Assembly (NCBI GenBank): GCA_900316625.1
Contig: ONDO01000018.1
Coordinates: 1-34,391 of the forward strand
DNA length: 34,391 bases
Direction of reading: 5' to 3'
Origin: an uncultured Lachnospiraceae bacterium
Lineage (GTDB): Bacteria > Bacillota > Clostridia > Lachnospirales > Lachnospiraceae
Part shown: in pieces, positions 8,157 to 16,151 of the stretch
Layout: each line of letters opens with the position of its first letter
How positions within the stretch are numbered: the stretch's first letter is position 1
Program-made: the position numbers and the translations under genes
The notes under the pieces: model-generated
Told to the model about the DNA's origin: nothing
Database searches by the model: none
Seen by the model: the letters and a program-made list of their open reading frames with translations, nothing else

Positions 8157-8765
8157 CTACTTCCTGGTCGGGAATTGTTCTGCCAGTTCACAGATCAGAT
8201 GTACACAGGTATCTTCGCCGAGGTTTCCACTATCAAGGGCAAGATCATAGTTCTCATACTTGCCCCAATGCTGGTCGGTGTAGTAGCGATAGTAGGTGCG
8301 ACGCTGCTTGTCCTTCTTCTCGATACGCTTCTCGACACCCATTTCCTTCATGTCGCCATAACGCTCGAGAACTCTCTTCTTACGATGTACCATATCTGCA
8401 TGAATGAGAATATTCAGGCAGGGAACACCGGCCTTTCTCAGGATGTAATCGGAGCAACGTCCGACGATAACGCAAGGCCCCTTCTTAGCTGCATCTAAGA
8501 TAACCTTACGCTGTGCCAGGAAAATCTCATCCTGTGGGCTCTGGAAGTACATGGTGCTGGCTGCAGAGATATCGAACCACTTGCTGGCAGAAGAAGTTGC
8601 TTCTCCCTGCTCTTCGATCAGTTCCTTGCAGTAGCCACTCTCCTGAGCTGCGCGATTGACGATCTCACCATCATAGAAAGGTATGCCAAGCTTTTCGGCT
8701 ACCTTCTCGCCGATGGAATGTCCACCACTACCGAATTCTCTACTGATTGTTATAACGGGATACAT
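8157..8765 (-). CDS. Cytidylate kinase-like family protein (AAA_26)
   Basis: This is a P-loop protein of the family that resembles cytidylate kinase (ITISREFGSGGHSIGEKVAEKLGIPFYDGEIV at the N-terminus). The substrate is not established for this family, so CMP kinase activity should not be assumed. GSGGHSIGE replaces the usual GxxGxGK Walker A, as is typical of the family. A later conserved segment, CVIVGRCSDYIL, and Arg-rich lid region HRKKRVLERYGD are present. The frame opens at 8801, but the ATG at 8765 has AAGGTG upstream and starts directly at the beta strand, giving 202 residues. It lies behind the coaX terminator and is probably transcribed alone. Confidence 0.88.
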   Translation of the reverse strand: MYPVITISREFGSGGHSIGEKVAEKLGIPFYDGEIVNRAAQESGYCKELIEEQGEATSSASKWFDISAASTMYFQSPQDEIFLAQRKVILDAAKKGPCVIVGRCSDYILRKAGVPCLNILIHADMVHRKKRVLERYGDMKEMGVEKRIEKKDKQRRTYYRYYTDQHWGKYENYDLALDSGNLGEDTCVHLICELAEQFPTRK

Positions 8766-8840
8766 AAGATCACCTTCCCCTCTCAGCGGCTCCTGCCACA
8801 TTTGATGTCTGTATCTATATTCTAGTCAAAATATACAGAA

Positions 8841-8868
8841 ACCGCAAGACGAAGAGACGCCTTGCGGT
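8841..8868 (-). terminator. Intrinsic terminator after coaX
   Basis: Perfect arms ACCGCAAG/CTTGCGGT (8841-8848, 8861-8868), followed on the minus strand by TTTCTGTATATTTTG. It lies 25 nt past the coaX stop. Confidence 0.65.
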
Positions 8869-8892
8869 AATAATATACATATTCGATCGTTC

Positions 8893-9657
8893 TTAGTGAT
8901 TTCTGTCGTAGATCAGCTTAAGACCAACCATCATAAGGTCATTGTTCAAAGTTATATCATGATTACATTTCGGGATGATAACGCGGGAAAGTCCCCCGGT
9001 AGCAACGACATTGGTCTGATAACCAAGCTCCTGCCAGAAGCGATCGATCATACCATCCACCAGAGCAGCCTGACCATTAATGATACCTGACTTCATACAG
9101 TCTATGGTATTGGTGCAGATGAAACGCTTGGGGGAGGAGAGAGAGACCCGGGGTAACTGGCTGGTATCACTAACCAGAGCTTCCAGAGAGGATCTGACAC
9201 CAGGGACGATGACGCCGCCGACATAATCGCCGTTCTTACTGATGACGGTAATGGTGGTAGCGGTTCCCATGTCGATGACAATACAGGGAGCACCGTAGAT
9301 TTCCTTGGCTGCAACGGAATCCACGACGATATCTGCGCCAAGTGTCTTGGGATTGTCAATCTTGATATCCAGACCGGTCTTCAGTCCGGCGCCGACAACC
9401 ATGGGAGTGATACCGATTAATTTCTTAATTGCTGATTTAATAATGTGAACAAGCGGAGGAACTACAGAACTCATAATGCTGCCAGTAATCTCGTCTCCAG
9501 TCAGTCCGTGAACCTCGAGTGCATTCTTGATCAGTACGGCATATTCGAGTTCTGTACGATCAATATCTGTAGAGATACGCTCCTGGAAGACGATGCCCTG
9601 CTCGTCAACAACGCCGAGTTCGATGTTTGTGTTTCCGATGTCTATGGTAAGTATCAT
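8893..9657 (-). CDS. coaX: Type III pantothenate kinase
   Basis: It phosphorylates pantothenate with ATP, the first committed step of coenzyme A synthesis. Type III enzymes are acetate/sugar-kinase-fold proteins not feedback-inhibited by CoA. Visible motifs are the phosphate-binding DIGNTN (5-10), GADIVVD with its catalytic Asp, IDMGTATTITV and the GGVIVPGV loop. The 254-residue length is standard. The ATG at 9657 has GGAGG eight bases upstream. It follows coaBC by 66 nt in the same direction, so two steps of one pathway are probably co-transcribed. Confidence 0.96.
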   Translation of the reverse strand: MILTIDIGNTNIELGVVDEQGIVFQERISTDIDRTELEYAVLIKNALEVHGLTGDEITGSIMSSVVPPLVHIIKSAIKKLIGITPMVVGAGLKTGLDIKIDNPKTLGADIVVDSVAAKEIYGAPCIVIDMGTATTITVISKNGDYVGGVIVPGVRSSLEALVSDTSQLPRVSLSSPKRFICTNTIDCMKSGIINGQAALVDGMIDRFWQELGYQTNVVATGGLSRVIIPKCNHDITLNNDLMMVGLKLIYDRNH

Positions 9658-9723
9658 TGATCTAGCCTCCGCAAAATATGGTTTCGTTCTACATTTACGA
9701 AGAGGAGTCTCTTCTGTGATGGA

Positions 9724-10911
9724 TCAGGAAAGTGCGATGAGCGCCTGGTCGAGAATACGGTCACCGACTTCGTCCTTGGACATGAGGGGAAGATCCGTGG
9801 ATCCTTCTCTGGTTAAGAGGACGACCTTGTTGGTGTCCGTGCCGAAGCCGGCGCCGGTGTCGCGGATAGAGTTCGCAACGATCATGTCGGCACCCTTCTT
9901 GTCGAGCTTTGCAGAAGCGTTGTCGAGGAGATTCTCACTCTCCATTGCAAAACCGACGATGTACTGGGGTTTTGCGGGACGATTGTGGCCGACGGTGTTT
10001 AAGATGTCGATGGTTCGCTCCATAGGAATGGAGAAGTCTTCATCGCTCTTCTTGATCTTCTCGGGAGCGATAGTGGTGGGACGGTAGTCGGCAACGGCTG
10101 CTGCGAAGATCATGATGTCTTCTTCCTCAGAACGCTTAAATACAGCATCTGCCATATCCTGGGCGCTTACGATGTGGACAAGCTCCACACCTTTGGGGTC
10201 CTTGAGATTGGTTTTGCCGGTAATCAGGGTTACCTCTGCGCCGCGTCTTGCGGCAGAACGCGCGATGGCATAGCCCATGCGACCGGTGGAATGGTTGGTC
10301 AGGAAGCGGATGGGATCTAAGGCTTCTTCTGTTGGACCTGCTGTGACGAGAACTTTCCTGCCAGCGAGGTCATGATCGTGGGAGAGGTAGAGCATACCTT
10401 CCTCGAAGAGTTCGTCCACAGGAGGAAACTTGCCGGTGCCTACGTCGCCACATGCGAGAAGTCCGGACACGGGCTTGAGTTCGCGGTAGCCGTAGGAGGC
10501 GAGTTTCTTCATATTATCCTGGAAGATGGGATTTAAGTACATGTTGGTATTCATTGCAGGAGCAATGAGGACGGGGCAGGTGCAGGCCATGATCGTGGTG
10601 GTTGCCATGTCATCGGCGATGCCGTTGGCAAGCTTGCCGACGATGTCTGCGGATGCGGGAGCGACCATAACCAGGTCAGACTGCTTTGCGAGCGAGATGT
10701 GCTCGACAGAATAATCAAAATTCCGATCAAAGGTATCGATCAGACACTTGTGCTGAGTAAGAGTTTCGAAGGTCAGCGGATGGATGAAATTTGTTGCGTT
10801 CTTTGTCATGATGACATGGACATCAACGCCAGCCTTAACAAAGGCGTGTGCCAGATCCGCTGCTTTGTAAGCTGCGATCGATGCAGTTACAACGAGAAGT
10901 AGATGTTTCAA
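9724..10911 (-). CDS. coaBC: Bifunctional phosphopantothenoylcysteine decarboxylase / phosphopantothenate-cysteine ligase
   Basis: It catalyses the second and third steps of coenzyme A synthesis. The N-terminal flavoprotein decarboxylase half (1-180) has catalytic His71 in EHISLAK, the PAMN motif (118-121) and Cys154 in GLLACGDVGTGK. The C-terminal ligase half (from about 185) has KVLVTAGPTEEALDPIRF, Asn206 in LTNHSTGRMG and the KIKK motif (285-288). The 395 residues are full length. The start is a TTG at 10911 with AAGGA six bases upstream. The family N-terminus LLLVVTASIAAYKAADL begins immediately, which supports it. The promoter at 10989-11017 drives it leftward. Confidence 0.97.
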   Translation of the reverse strand: MKHLLLVVTASIAAYKAADLAHAFVKAGVDVHVIMTKNATNFIHPLTFETLTQHKCLIDTFDRNFDYSVEHISLAKQSDLVMVAPASADIVGKLANGIADDMATTTIMACTCPVLIAPAMNTNMYLNPIFQDNMKKLASYGYRELKPVSGLLACGDVGTGKFPPVDELFEEGMLYLSHDHDLAGRKVLVTAGPTEEALDPIRFLTNHSTGRMGYAIARSAARRGAEVTLITGKTNLKDPKGVELVHIVSAQDMADAVFKRSEEEDIMIFAAAVADYRPTTIAPEKIKKSDEDFSIPMERTIDILNTVGHNRPAKPQYIVGFAMESENLLDNASAKLDKKGADMIVANSIRDTGAGFGTDTNKVVLLTREGSTDLPLMSKDEVGDRILDQALIALS

Positions 10912-10988
10912 GTGCCTTCCTTTCTGCTTCTGTTCCCGAGACTGGTCTTCGCAATCTCATATCCGGGATACAAACAGGTTACTCGGAA

Positions 10989-11017
10989 AAAATATCACAG
11001 TAGAATGGGTGTGTCAA
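10989..11017 (-). promoter_or_regulatory. Promoter of coaBC-coaX
   Basis: On the minus strand TTGACA (11017-11012), a 17 bp spacer and TATTTT (10994-10989), 78 bp upstream of the TTG start. Confidence 0.65.
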
Positions 11018-11106
11018 TGAAGGAAAAGCCTATAAGGATGCTTGTTCTGGCATTTTGATGGACAGAAGCGGTAGCAAATTCTAATCTTCTGTAATAATAT
11101 GAAAAT

Positions 11107-12078
11107 ATGACGAAAATACGTAACTTAAATAAAGAAAAAGAGACAGGAAGAGGTCCCCTTTCAAGCGTACTTCAGGGTGGCCTTATGTTTCTTATGCTCA
11201 TACTGATTGGAATCATCGCGTTCGGAATCTGTCTGCTCTGTGTAAATCCCTCCTTGCATAAGAGGCTTGGACAGGGAATCCGGAGACTGAAGAATCCGGA
11301 CCTGGCGGTGGAGGATGAACCTCTTTTCGAGGCTTACGCCAGCGCAGAGGGGAATCTGGACGCGGAAGTGACTGGTGAACAGAACCTGGCTCCGAATACG
11401 AATCCAGGCACTGAACAAGATGGTGAACAGGACCTGGATCCGGGAACTGTTAGGGGTGCGTCTTCGGACTCCACCGGGAATCTCCCTGGCATTGAGAATG
11501 GATTGGAGAATACCTACGAACCCGGTTTCTATGTGAATCCGGATGCTGTGATTCGAGATGGTTATTATATTCGGGTGAACCGGCAGGCCAATACGGTGAC
11601 GGTCTATACTTATGACGAAGCCGGAGAGCCAACAGTTCCTGTGCGTGCTATGGTATGTTCCGTCGGAGAATGCTGGTCGACACCGACTGGAATCTATCAT
11701 ATGTCGACGAAGTATCGCTGGCGGGAACTGCTTGGACATGTCTACGGACAATATGCGATTCGAATCTATAAGGGAATCATGTTTCACTCGGTTCCTTATC
11801 GCAGGACAAGACCCAACACCCTTGTTGCAGGGGAATATAACAAACTGGGAGAGAATGCATCTCATGGATGCATCCGTCTCTGTGTAAGAGATGCTAAGTG
11901 GATCTACGATACGATTCCATCGAAGACAACAGTGGAGATCTATGACAGTGAAGATCCGGGGCCACTTGGCAAGCCAGAGATCATTCCTGTGCCGGAAGAA
12001 GACGAGAGAACAGGTTGGGATCCGACAGATACGGACCCGGAGAATCCTTTCTTTACGGGGGTAGAGGAGTCGAACTAG
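11107..12078 (+). CDS. Membrane-anchored L,D-transpeptidase (YkuD domain)
   Basis: It forms or modifies peptidoglycan cross-links outside the membrane. The order is a short basic N-terminus, one membrane helix (about 21-46), an acidic, Asn/Gly/Pro-rich spacer (62-135), then the YkuD catalytic domain (about 152-280). The domain has His227 in MFHSVP and the active-site motif ASHGCIRL with nucleophile Cys255. A tail rich in Asp, Glu and Pro ends the 323 residues. The ribosome binding site before the ATG at 11107 is weak, but no later start keeps the membrane helix. The gene is divergent from coaBC and is followed by cytidine deaminase. Confidence 0.93.
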   Translation: MTKIRNLNKEKETGRGPLSSVLQGGLMFLMLILIGIIAFGICLLCVNPSLHKRLGQGIRRLKNPDLAVEDEPLFEAYASAEGNLDAEVTGEQNLAPNTNPGTEQDGEQDLDPGTVRGASSDSTGNLPGIENGLENTYEPGFYVNPDAVIRDGYYIRVNRQANTVTVYTYDEAGEPTVPVRAMVCSVGECWSTPTGIYHMSTKYRWRELLGHVYGQYAIRIYKGIMFHSVPYRRTRPNTLVAGEYNKLGENASHGCIRLCVRDAKWIYDTIPSKTTVEIYDSEDPGPLGKPEIIPVPEEDERTGWDPTDTDPENPFFTGVEESN

Positions 12079-12153
12079 GAAGCGTGCGTAGAAATGGACA
12101 GAAGACAATCCAAAAGGCGGACGGCAGATCAGGCAGAAGATGGAGGAAGAAGG

Positions 12154-12570
12154 TTGACAGATCGTGAGTTGATGGAAGAGGCGGTGAAGGCCAGGGAGTA
12201 TTCCTATGCACCCTATTCAAACTGCCATGTCGGTGCAGCCCTCCTTTCCAAGGATGGCAGGGTATTCCGCGGCTGCAATATCGAGAATGCCGCCTTCGGC
12301 CCTACCAATTGTGCAGAACGCACCGCCATCTTCAAGGCAATTTCAGAAGGTGTTAGAGATTTCGAGAAGATCGCTGTCGTTGGCGGACGAGGCGAGCAGA
12401 TCTCAGGTCATTACCCGCCCTGCGGTGTCTGCCGGCAGGTATTAAGAGAGTTCTGTCCGGACACAGAGCATTTTGTAGTCCTGCTTGGGACTCCGAAAGA
12501 AATCAAGAGCTTCACCTTAGAGGAACTCCTGCCGGAGAGTTTTGGACCGGATGATGTGACATCGATATAG
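12154..12570 (+). CDS. cdd: Cytidine deaminase
   Basis: It deaminates cytidine and deoxycytidine to uridine forms in pyrimidine salvage. Zinc-site motifs are NCAERTAIF (with the catalytic Glu) and PPCGVCRQVL. The APYSNCHVGAALL segment is typical. The frame extends upstream to an ATG at 12094, adding a charged stretch with no family counterpart. The TTG at 12154 has GGAGG seven bases before it and gives 138 residues, the normal size, so I prefer it. The last codons contain the -35 of the next gene's promoter. Confidence 0.93.
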   Translation: MTDRELMEEAVKAREYSYAPYSNCHVGAALLSKDGRVFRGCNIENAAFGPTNCAERTAIFKAISEGVRDFEKIAVVGGRGEQISGHYPPCGVCRQVLREFCPDTEHFVVLLGTPKEIKSFTLEELLPESFGPDDVTSI

Positions 12571-12584
12571 AAGTCTTGTATAAT
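12556..12584 (+). promoter_or_regulatory. Promoter of the SPFH-dus pair
   Basis: GTGACA (12556-12561, inside the 3' end of cdd), a 17 bp spacer and a perfect TATAAT (12579-12584), 42 bp before the ATG of the SPFH gene. Confidence 0.75.
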
Positions 12585-12626
12585 AGAATTTAGTTTTTTA
12601 CTGATCAGAATGAATGGAGGAGAGTT

Positions 12627-13652
12627 ATGGCATTTTTGATCATTCTTTTGGTACTGATTTTAATTCTGTTCTTCACAAATGTTAGAATCGTACCCCAGGC
12701 AAAGGCTTATGTAATTGAGAGACTTGGTAAGTATAAGACAACATGGGAGGCTGGTCTTCGCGTTAAGCTCCCTCTGATTGACCGTGTTGCGAAAATAGTA
12801 TCCCTGAAGGAGCAGGTGCTTGACTTCCCTCCTCAGCCGGTTATTACCAAGGATAATGTTGTAATGCAGATCGACTCTGTTGTATTCTGCAAGGTTTTTG
12901 ATCCCGCCCTCTTCACCTATGGTGTAGAGAATCCCATGAGCGGTCTTCAGAACCTCTCCGCAACAACTCTTCGTTCCATCATCGGTGAGATGGAACTCGA
13001 CCAGACACTCACCAGCCGTGAAGAGATCAACGGCAAGATGCAGGCAGTTCTCGATGATGCTACCGATCAGTGGGGTATCAAGGTTACCCGTGTTGAGATT
13101 AAGAACATCAATCCTCCCAGAGAGATCGAAGAGGTTATGACCAAGCAGATGCGTGCAGAACGCGAACGTCGTCAGACAGTCCTCGAGGCACAGGCTCATC
13201 AGGAAGCAGTTGTTTCCCGTGCAGAAGGTGATAAGAAGGCTAAGATCCTCTCTGCAGAAGCTGAGAGAGATGCACAGATTGCTCTTGCAGAAGGTAAAGC
13301 AAAGTCCATCCGCCTGGTATATGAGGCAGAAGCAGCTGGTATTGAAAAGTTAAATCAGGCTAGAATTTCCGAACCTGTTCTCAAACTGAAAGGTATTCAG
13401 GCACTCAAGGATGTTGCAGATGGTCGTGCTACCAAGATTTACATGCCCAGTGACATCGCTTCATCCGTATCCAGCCTTGGCCTGATCGGCGAAGCAATTG
13501 GTATCGGTGATGCAACCCCTATTGACAAGAAAGCAAAAGCAAAACCCGCTCCCAAAGCAGATCCTTGCATTGACGAGAACACCGGCAAGGGTGGCGTTGA
13601 AGCGGCTTATACGACACAGATGATTCAGTCTTCTATGGAGACCCAGAACTAA
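12627..13652 (+). CDS. SPFH/Band 7 membrane protein (stomatin/QmcA-like)
   Basis: This is a membrane scaffold protein of the stomatin/prohibitin superfamily, thought to organise membrane microdomains or protease complexes. An N-terminal hydrophobic helix (2-17) precedes the SPFH domain (about 20-190: VPQAKAYVIERLGKY, GLRVKLPLIDRV, TTLRSIIGEMELDQTLTSREEIN). A long Ala/Glu-rich coiled coil follows (about 170-245) and then a Lys/Pro/Ala-rich tail. The ATG has GGAGGAGA upstream. The NfeD partner often found beside such genes is absent. Its stop codon directly abuts the ATG of dus. A second, more distant SPFH protein is encoded at 21374-22279. Confidence 0.93.
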   Translation: MAFLIILLVLILILFFTNVRIVPQAKAYVIERLGKYKTTWEAGLRVKLPLIDRVAKIVSLKEQVLDFPPQPVITKDNVVMQIDSVVFCKVFDPALFTYGVENPMSGLQNLSATTLRSIIGEMELDQTLTSREEINGKMQAVLDDATDQWGIKVTRVEIKNINPPREIEEVMTKQMRAERERRQTVLEAQAHQEAVVSRAEGDKKAKILSAEAERDAQIALAEGKAKSIRLVYEAEAAGIEKLNQARISEPVLKLKGIQALKDVADGRATKIYMPSDIASSVSSLGLIGEAIGIGDATPIDKKAKAKPAPKADPCIDENTGKGGVEAAYTTQMIQSSMETQN

Positions 13653-14735
13653 ATGAGAATTGACTTCGCTCCGATGGAGGGAATCACGGGCTATCCTTTT
13701 CGCAATGCATTCGAAGAATGTGCGGGTGGGATAGCCCGTTACTTTACTCCATTCATAAATGTAAATCAGAATTTAAAATTTGGCAGTCCTGAAGAAAGGG
13801 ATATCGCCATGGAGCACAACCGTGTTGGCGAACTGGTTCCTCAGCTTCTGACCAACCATGCCGACCAGTTGGCGTGGGGAATGATCGAACTCACAGAAAG
13901 GGGCTTCTCTGAAGTGAATCTGAATCTGGGCTGCCCTTCTGCAACGGTTATGAAGAGGCACAGGGGCTCCGGACTGCTTGAAGATCCCGAGGAACTTGGA
14001 ATGCTGTTGGAAGAAGCGGTGAATCGTTGCAAGAAGCAGGGCTACCGTTTTGATGACCGTTCCTATGAAGATATGATTTTCGAAGATGCGAGAAGCATGA
14101 GCAGGATAGAGACCGGCGGTAGAATAGAACGTGATCCGTTTCATAAGACCATCCGCTTCTCGGTTAAGACCAGAATAGGAATGATGGATTCCGGCCGCAT
14201 GGAGGAACTGGTGCATGTATATAACAGCCTTCCTCTCTGTGAGGTAGAAGTGCATCCTAGAATCGGAAGCCAGGGTTACGGCGGAAGTCCGGATCTGGAT
14301 CGTTATGAACGCTTCCTGAATATGTCCAAGCATGCCGTCGTCTACAATGGCGATATCCGTACTGTGAGAGATGCAGAACGGATACAGGATGATTTTCCGG
14401 CAACAGCTGCAATTATGATTGGACGTGGGCTTGTTGCAGATCCATTTCTTGCGATAGATATTAATAATGGATTTAATAAATTTGAGATTAGTCCGGAACG
14501 CGTAAGAGAGCTGAGAGACTTCCACGAGGTTCTCTTTGATAACTACAGAGAGTACATGGGAGAAGATCGTAATGCCATGTCCCGCATGAAGGAATTCTGG
14601 GTCTACTTCGGAACCGGTCCATATTTCTCAGAAGGAAGAGAGCGGGATAAGGGACTGAAAGAGATTCGAAAAGCTAAGAACCGAAGCGAATATGATGCGG
14701 CGGTTGAGAAGATGTTCCGATCAATCGAGATATAG
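13653..14735 (+). CDS. tRNA-dihydrouridine synthase family protein
   Basis: It is an FMN enzyme that reduces uridines in the tRNA D-loop. FAPMEGITGYPFR begins the barrel. LNLGCPSATVMKRHRGSGLLEDP carries the catalytic Cys94, SVKTRIG is the FMN/RNA-binding Lys motif, and VVYNGDIRT and MIGRGLVADPFL are the phosphate-binding strands. About 35-40 residues rich in charged groups (about 125-165) are inserted between the catalytic Cys block and the Lys motif, longer than in the commonest Dus proteins. Its ATG touches the preceding stop with no gap and has only a distant GGAGA, which suggests translational coupling. It ends 23 nt before a bidirectional terminator. Confidence 0.92.
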   Translation: MRIDFAPMEGITGYPFRNAFEECAGGIARYFTPFINVNQNLKFGSPEERDIAMEHNRVGELVPQLLTNHADQLAWGMIELTERGFSEVNLNLGCPSATVMKRHRGSGLLEDPEELGMLLEEAVNRCKKQGYRFDDRSYEDMIFEDARSMSRIETGGRIERDPFHKTIRFSVKTRIGMMDSGRMEELVHVYNSLPLCEVEVHPRIGSQGYGGSPDLDRYERFLNMSKHAVVYNGDIRTVRDAERIQDDFPATAAIMIGRGLVADPFLAIDINNGFNKFEISPERVRELRDFHEVLFDNYREYMGEDRNAMSRMKEFWVYFGTGPYFSEGRERDKGLKEIRKAKNRSEYDAAVEKMFRSIEI

Positions 14736-14757
14736 AATAAAATATAATCTAGAATTA

Positions 14758-14793
14758 AAAACGCCACAACCATGATTTTGGATGCGGCGTTTT
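14758..14793. terminator. Bidirectional terminator between convergent dus and ECF genes
   Basis: Arms AAAACGCC/GGCGTTTT with partial further pairing inside. The A and T ends make it usable in both directions. Confidence 0.75.
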
Positions 14794-14829
14794 GGATATA
14801 TAAAGCGCTTATGTACGATTCTGATCGTT

Positions 14830-15369
14830 TCACTCGCCTGGATTGTTCTCAATCATCTGAAGGATCCGCTTCATGGCAAGATCGATCGGCCTGTATAGAA
14901 CTAGGCAGATAATGAAATTGCTGACTCCGTGAACGATGTCCCAGGGAATTCCTGCTACCCACCAGGTGAAAGCCATGTAAGGCCCACCGATGAAGATGTA
15001 GACGATGGAGCATAGGGCACCGAAGGAGAGCCCGTAGATGGCTGAAACGAAGCTGCAGAACCAGACATTGGCATGCTTTCGGAAGAGCCAGATCACGAGA
15101 ATCAGAAGGGGCCAGACATAGAGATACATGATGACCCAGGAATGAAGGCCGTGCCAGGCAATCTCGAGGATGGTGAAGGCGGTGGCACTGAAGATCATCT
15201 TAAGGCCGAAGGCCAGTGTGAACATAATGAGTAGAAAGCTTACGAGTTCCACATTGGGAACTGCTTCTAAAACCTTCTTCGAGACCTCGAGGATGGCAGT
15301 TGTCATCCCGAGGATCGCGATATTCTGAACACTTAAGCCGGACTTATGAGAAAGAGAATTCTTACTCAT
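14830..15369 (-). CDS. ECF transporter S component, probably cobalamin
   Basis: This is a membrane substrate-binding subunit of an energy-coupling-factor vitamin importer, 179 residues with about six helices. It has a short cytoplasmic start (NSLSHKSGLSVQNIAILGM) and an aromatic-rich middle (HSWVIMYLYVWPLLILVIW). No EcfA or EcfT is nearby, so it would use a shared energising module. It starts 9 nt after the stop of the DUF4430 gene, and both lie downstream of a cobalamin riboswitch. That context, not the protein sequence, is the reason to propose a B12 or corrinoid substrate. Confidence 0.8.
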   Translation of the reverse strand: MSKNSLSHKSGLSVQNIAILGMTTAILEVSKKVLEAVPNVELVSFLLIMFTLAFGLKMIFSATAFTILEIAWHGLHSWVIMYLYVWPLLILVIWLFRKHANVWFCSFVSAIYGLSFGALCSIVYIFIGGPYMAFTWWVAGIPWDIVHGVSNFIICLVLYRPIDLAMKRILQMIENNPGE

Positions 15370-15377
15370 AGGATATC

Positions 15378-15791
15378 TTACTGTGCCAGGGTGTATTCAA
15401 ACTTGAATGCATCACCATCATTAACGGGCTGGGAGTCAGCACCATACTGACCATATTCGCCGTTAACATAGATGGACCAGTAAGCGCCATCTGTGTCATA
15501 AACTGCAGACTGACCATTGATCTTATTGATCATAAAGCCGTATTCGCTGTCTTCACCTTCATAGGTGAAATCAGTGTTCTTGGTAAGCTCATCCATGACG
15601 CCACGGAGGTATTCCTGATCGGTGGAACCTTCGTAAGTCTTAGATGCGCCGTCCTTGTCAACAACTTCGACGGTGTAGTTCTTGCTTCCGGTGATTGTCT
15701 TAGGCTTTGCAATGTTATATACGATTGCAAGTGCACAAACGAGAACCGCCAGGATGACGGCGCCTAAGATTACTTTTGTTTTCTTTTTCAT
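15378..15791 (-). CDS. Membrane-anchored DUF4430 (transcobalamin-like C-terminal domain) protein
   Basis: This is an exported, N-terminally anchored protein of 137 residues. It has a basic start MKKKTK, a membrane helix (about 7-26), then a DUF4430 domain (about 38-135) with the typical ending YWSIYVNGEYGQYGADS, VNDGDAFKFEYTL. The Pfam/InterPro family resembles the C-terminal domain of animal transcobalamin and intrinsic factor. The frame stays open to 15971, but that extension lies in the riboswitch. The ATG at 15791 has AGAGGAG upstream. As the first gene under the riboswitch and just before an ECF S component, it is a candidate surface corrinoid-capturing factor. Ligand binding is inferred. 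Confidence 0.85.
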   Translation of the reverse strand: MKKKTKVILGAVILAVLVCALAIVYNIAKPKTITGSKNYTVEVVDKDGASKTYEGSTDQEYLRGVMDELTKNTDFTYEGEDSEYGFMINKINGQSAVYDTDGAYWSIYVNGEYGQYGADSQPVNDGDAFKFEYTLAQ

Positions 15792-15829
15792 GTCTACTCC
15801 TCTAAGCCCCAACGCCAGGGCAGGAATCC

Positions 15830-16020
15830 TGACTTGGACAGGTCTCCTGACTCGGAAGTTCTGACGATGCAGTTGATACGCCTTCTCAGAGTTGTAGAGT
15901 ATGGCTCTACATTTCCAATGGCATCCGTATCTTGCTCCCATACAGTAGTGGCTGCTGTTCCGGCCTTGCACCGGATTCCCTATTAAGCTCGCCGCCGTAG
16001 CGGTTTCGCATCCAAATCCA
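15830..16020 (-). promoter_or_regulatory. Cobalamin riboswitch
   Basis: Reading leftward, the stretch shows the recognised core in order: a GCGAAACCGCTACGGCGGC stem region, TTAATAGGGAATCCGGTGC, GGCCGGAACAGCAGCC, ACTACTGT, a variable arm (with AATGTAGAGCC/CTCTACA pairing), and the B12 box GTCAGGAGACCTG (about 15837-15850). The ATG of the DUF4430 gene lies about 45 nt further on. CAGGATTCCTG and a GC-rich stretch precede the AGAGGAG ribosome binding site, so control of translation initiation is likely. Boundaries are approximate to 10-15 nt. Confidence 0.9.
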
Positions 16021-16151
16021 TTAATAAGTTCGAAAGGGATTTTATCATATTAAAGTGAAGAATGCTATTAGTATATTGTCATTATCAGTTATCAGTTATA
16101 AAATGAGCCTATATTTCCGGAAAAGAAAAACAAAACAGAAAAGAGGTTACC

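Noticed and set aside
8157-8765. Genuine cytidylate kinase (cmk)
   Set aside because: The N-terminal motif belongs to the cytidylate-kinase-like AAA_26 family, whose activity is not established. The canonical Walker A of Cmk is absent.
15792-15971. 60-codon N-terminal extension of the DUF4430 protein
   Set aside because: This DNA is the cobalamin riboswitch and leader. A proper ribosome binding site and a membrane-anchor start are found at 15791.
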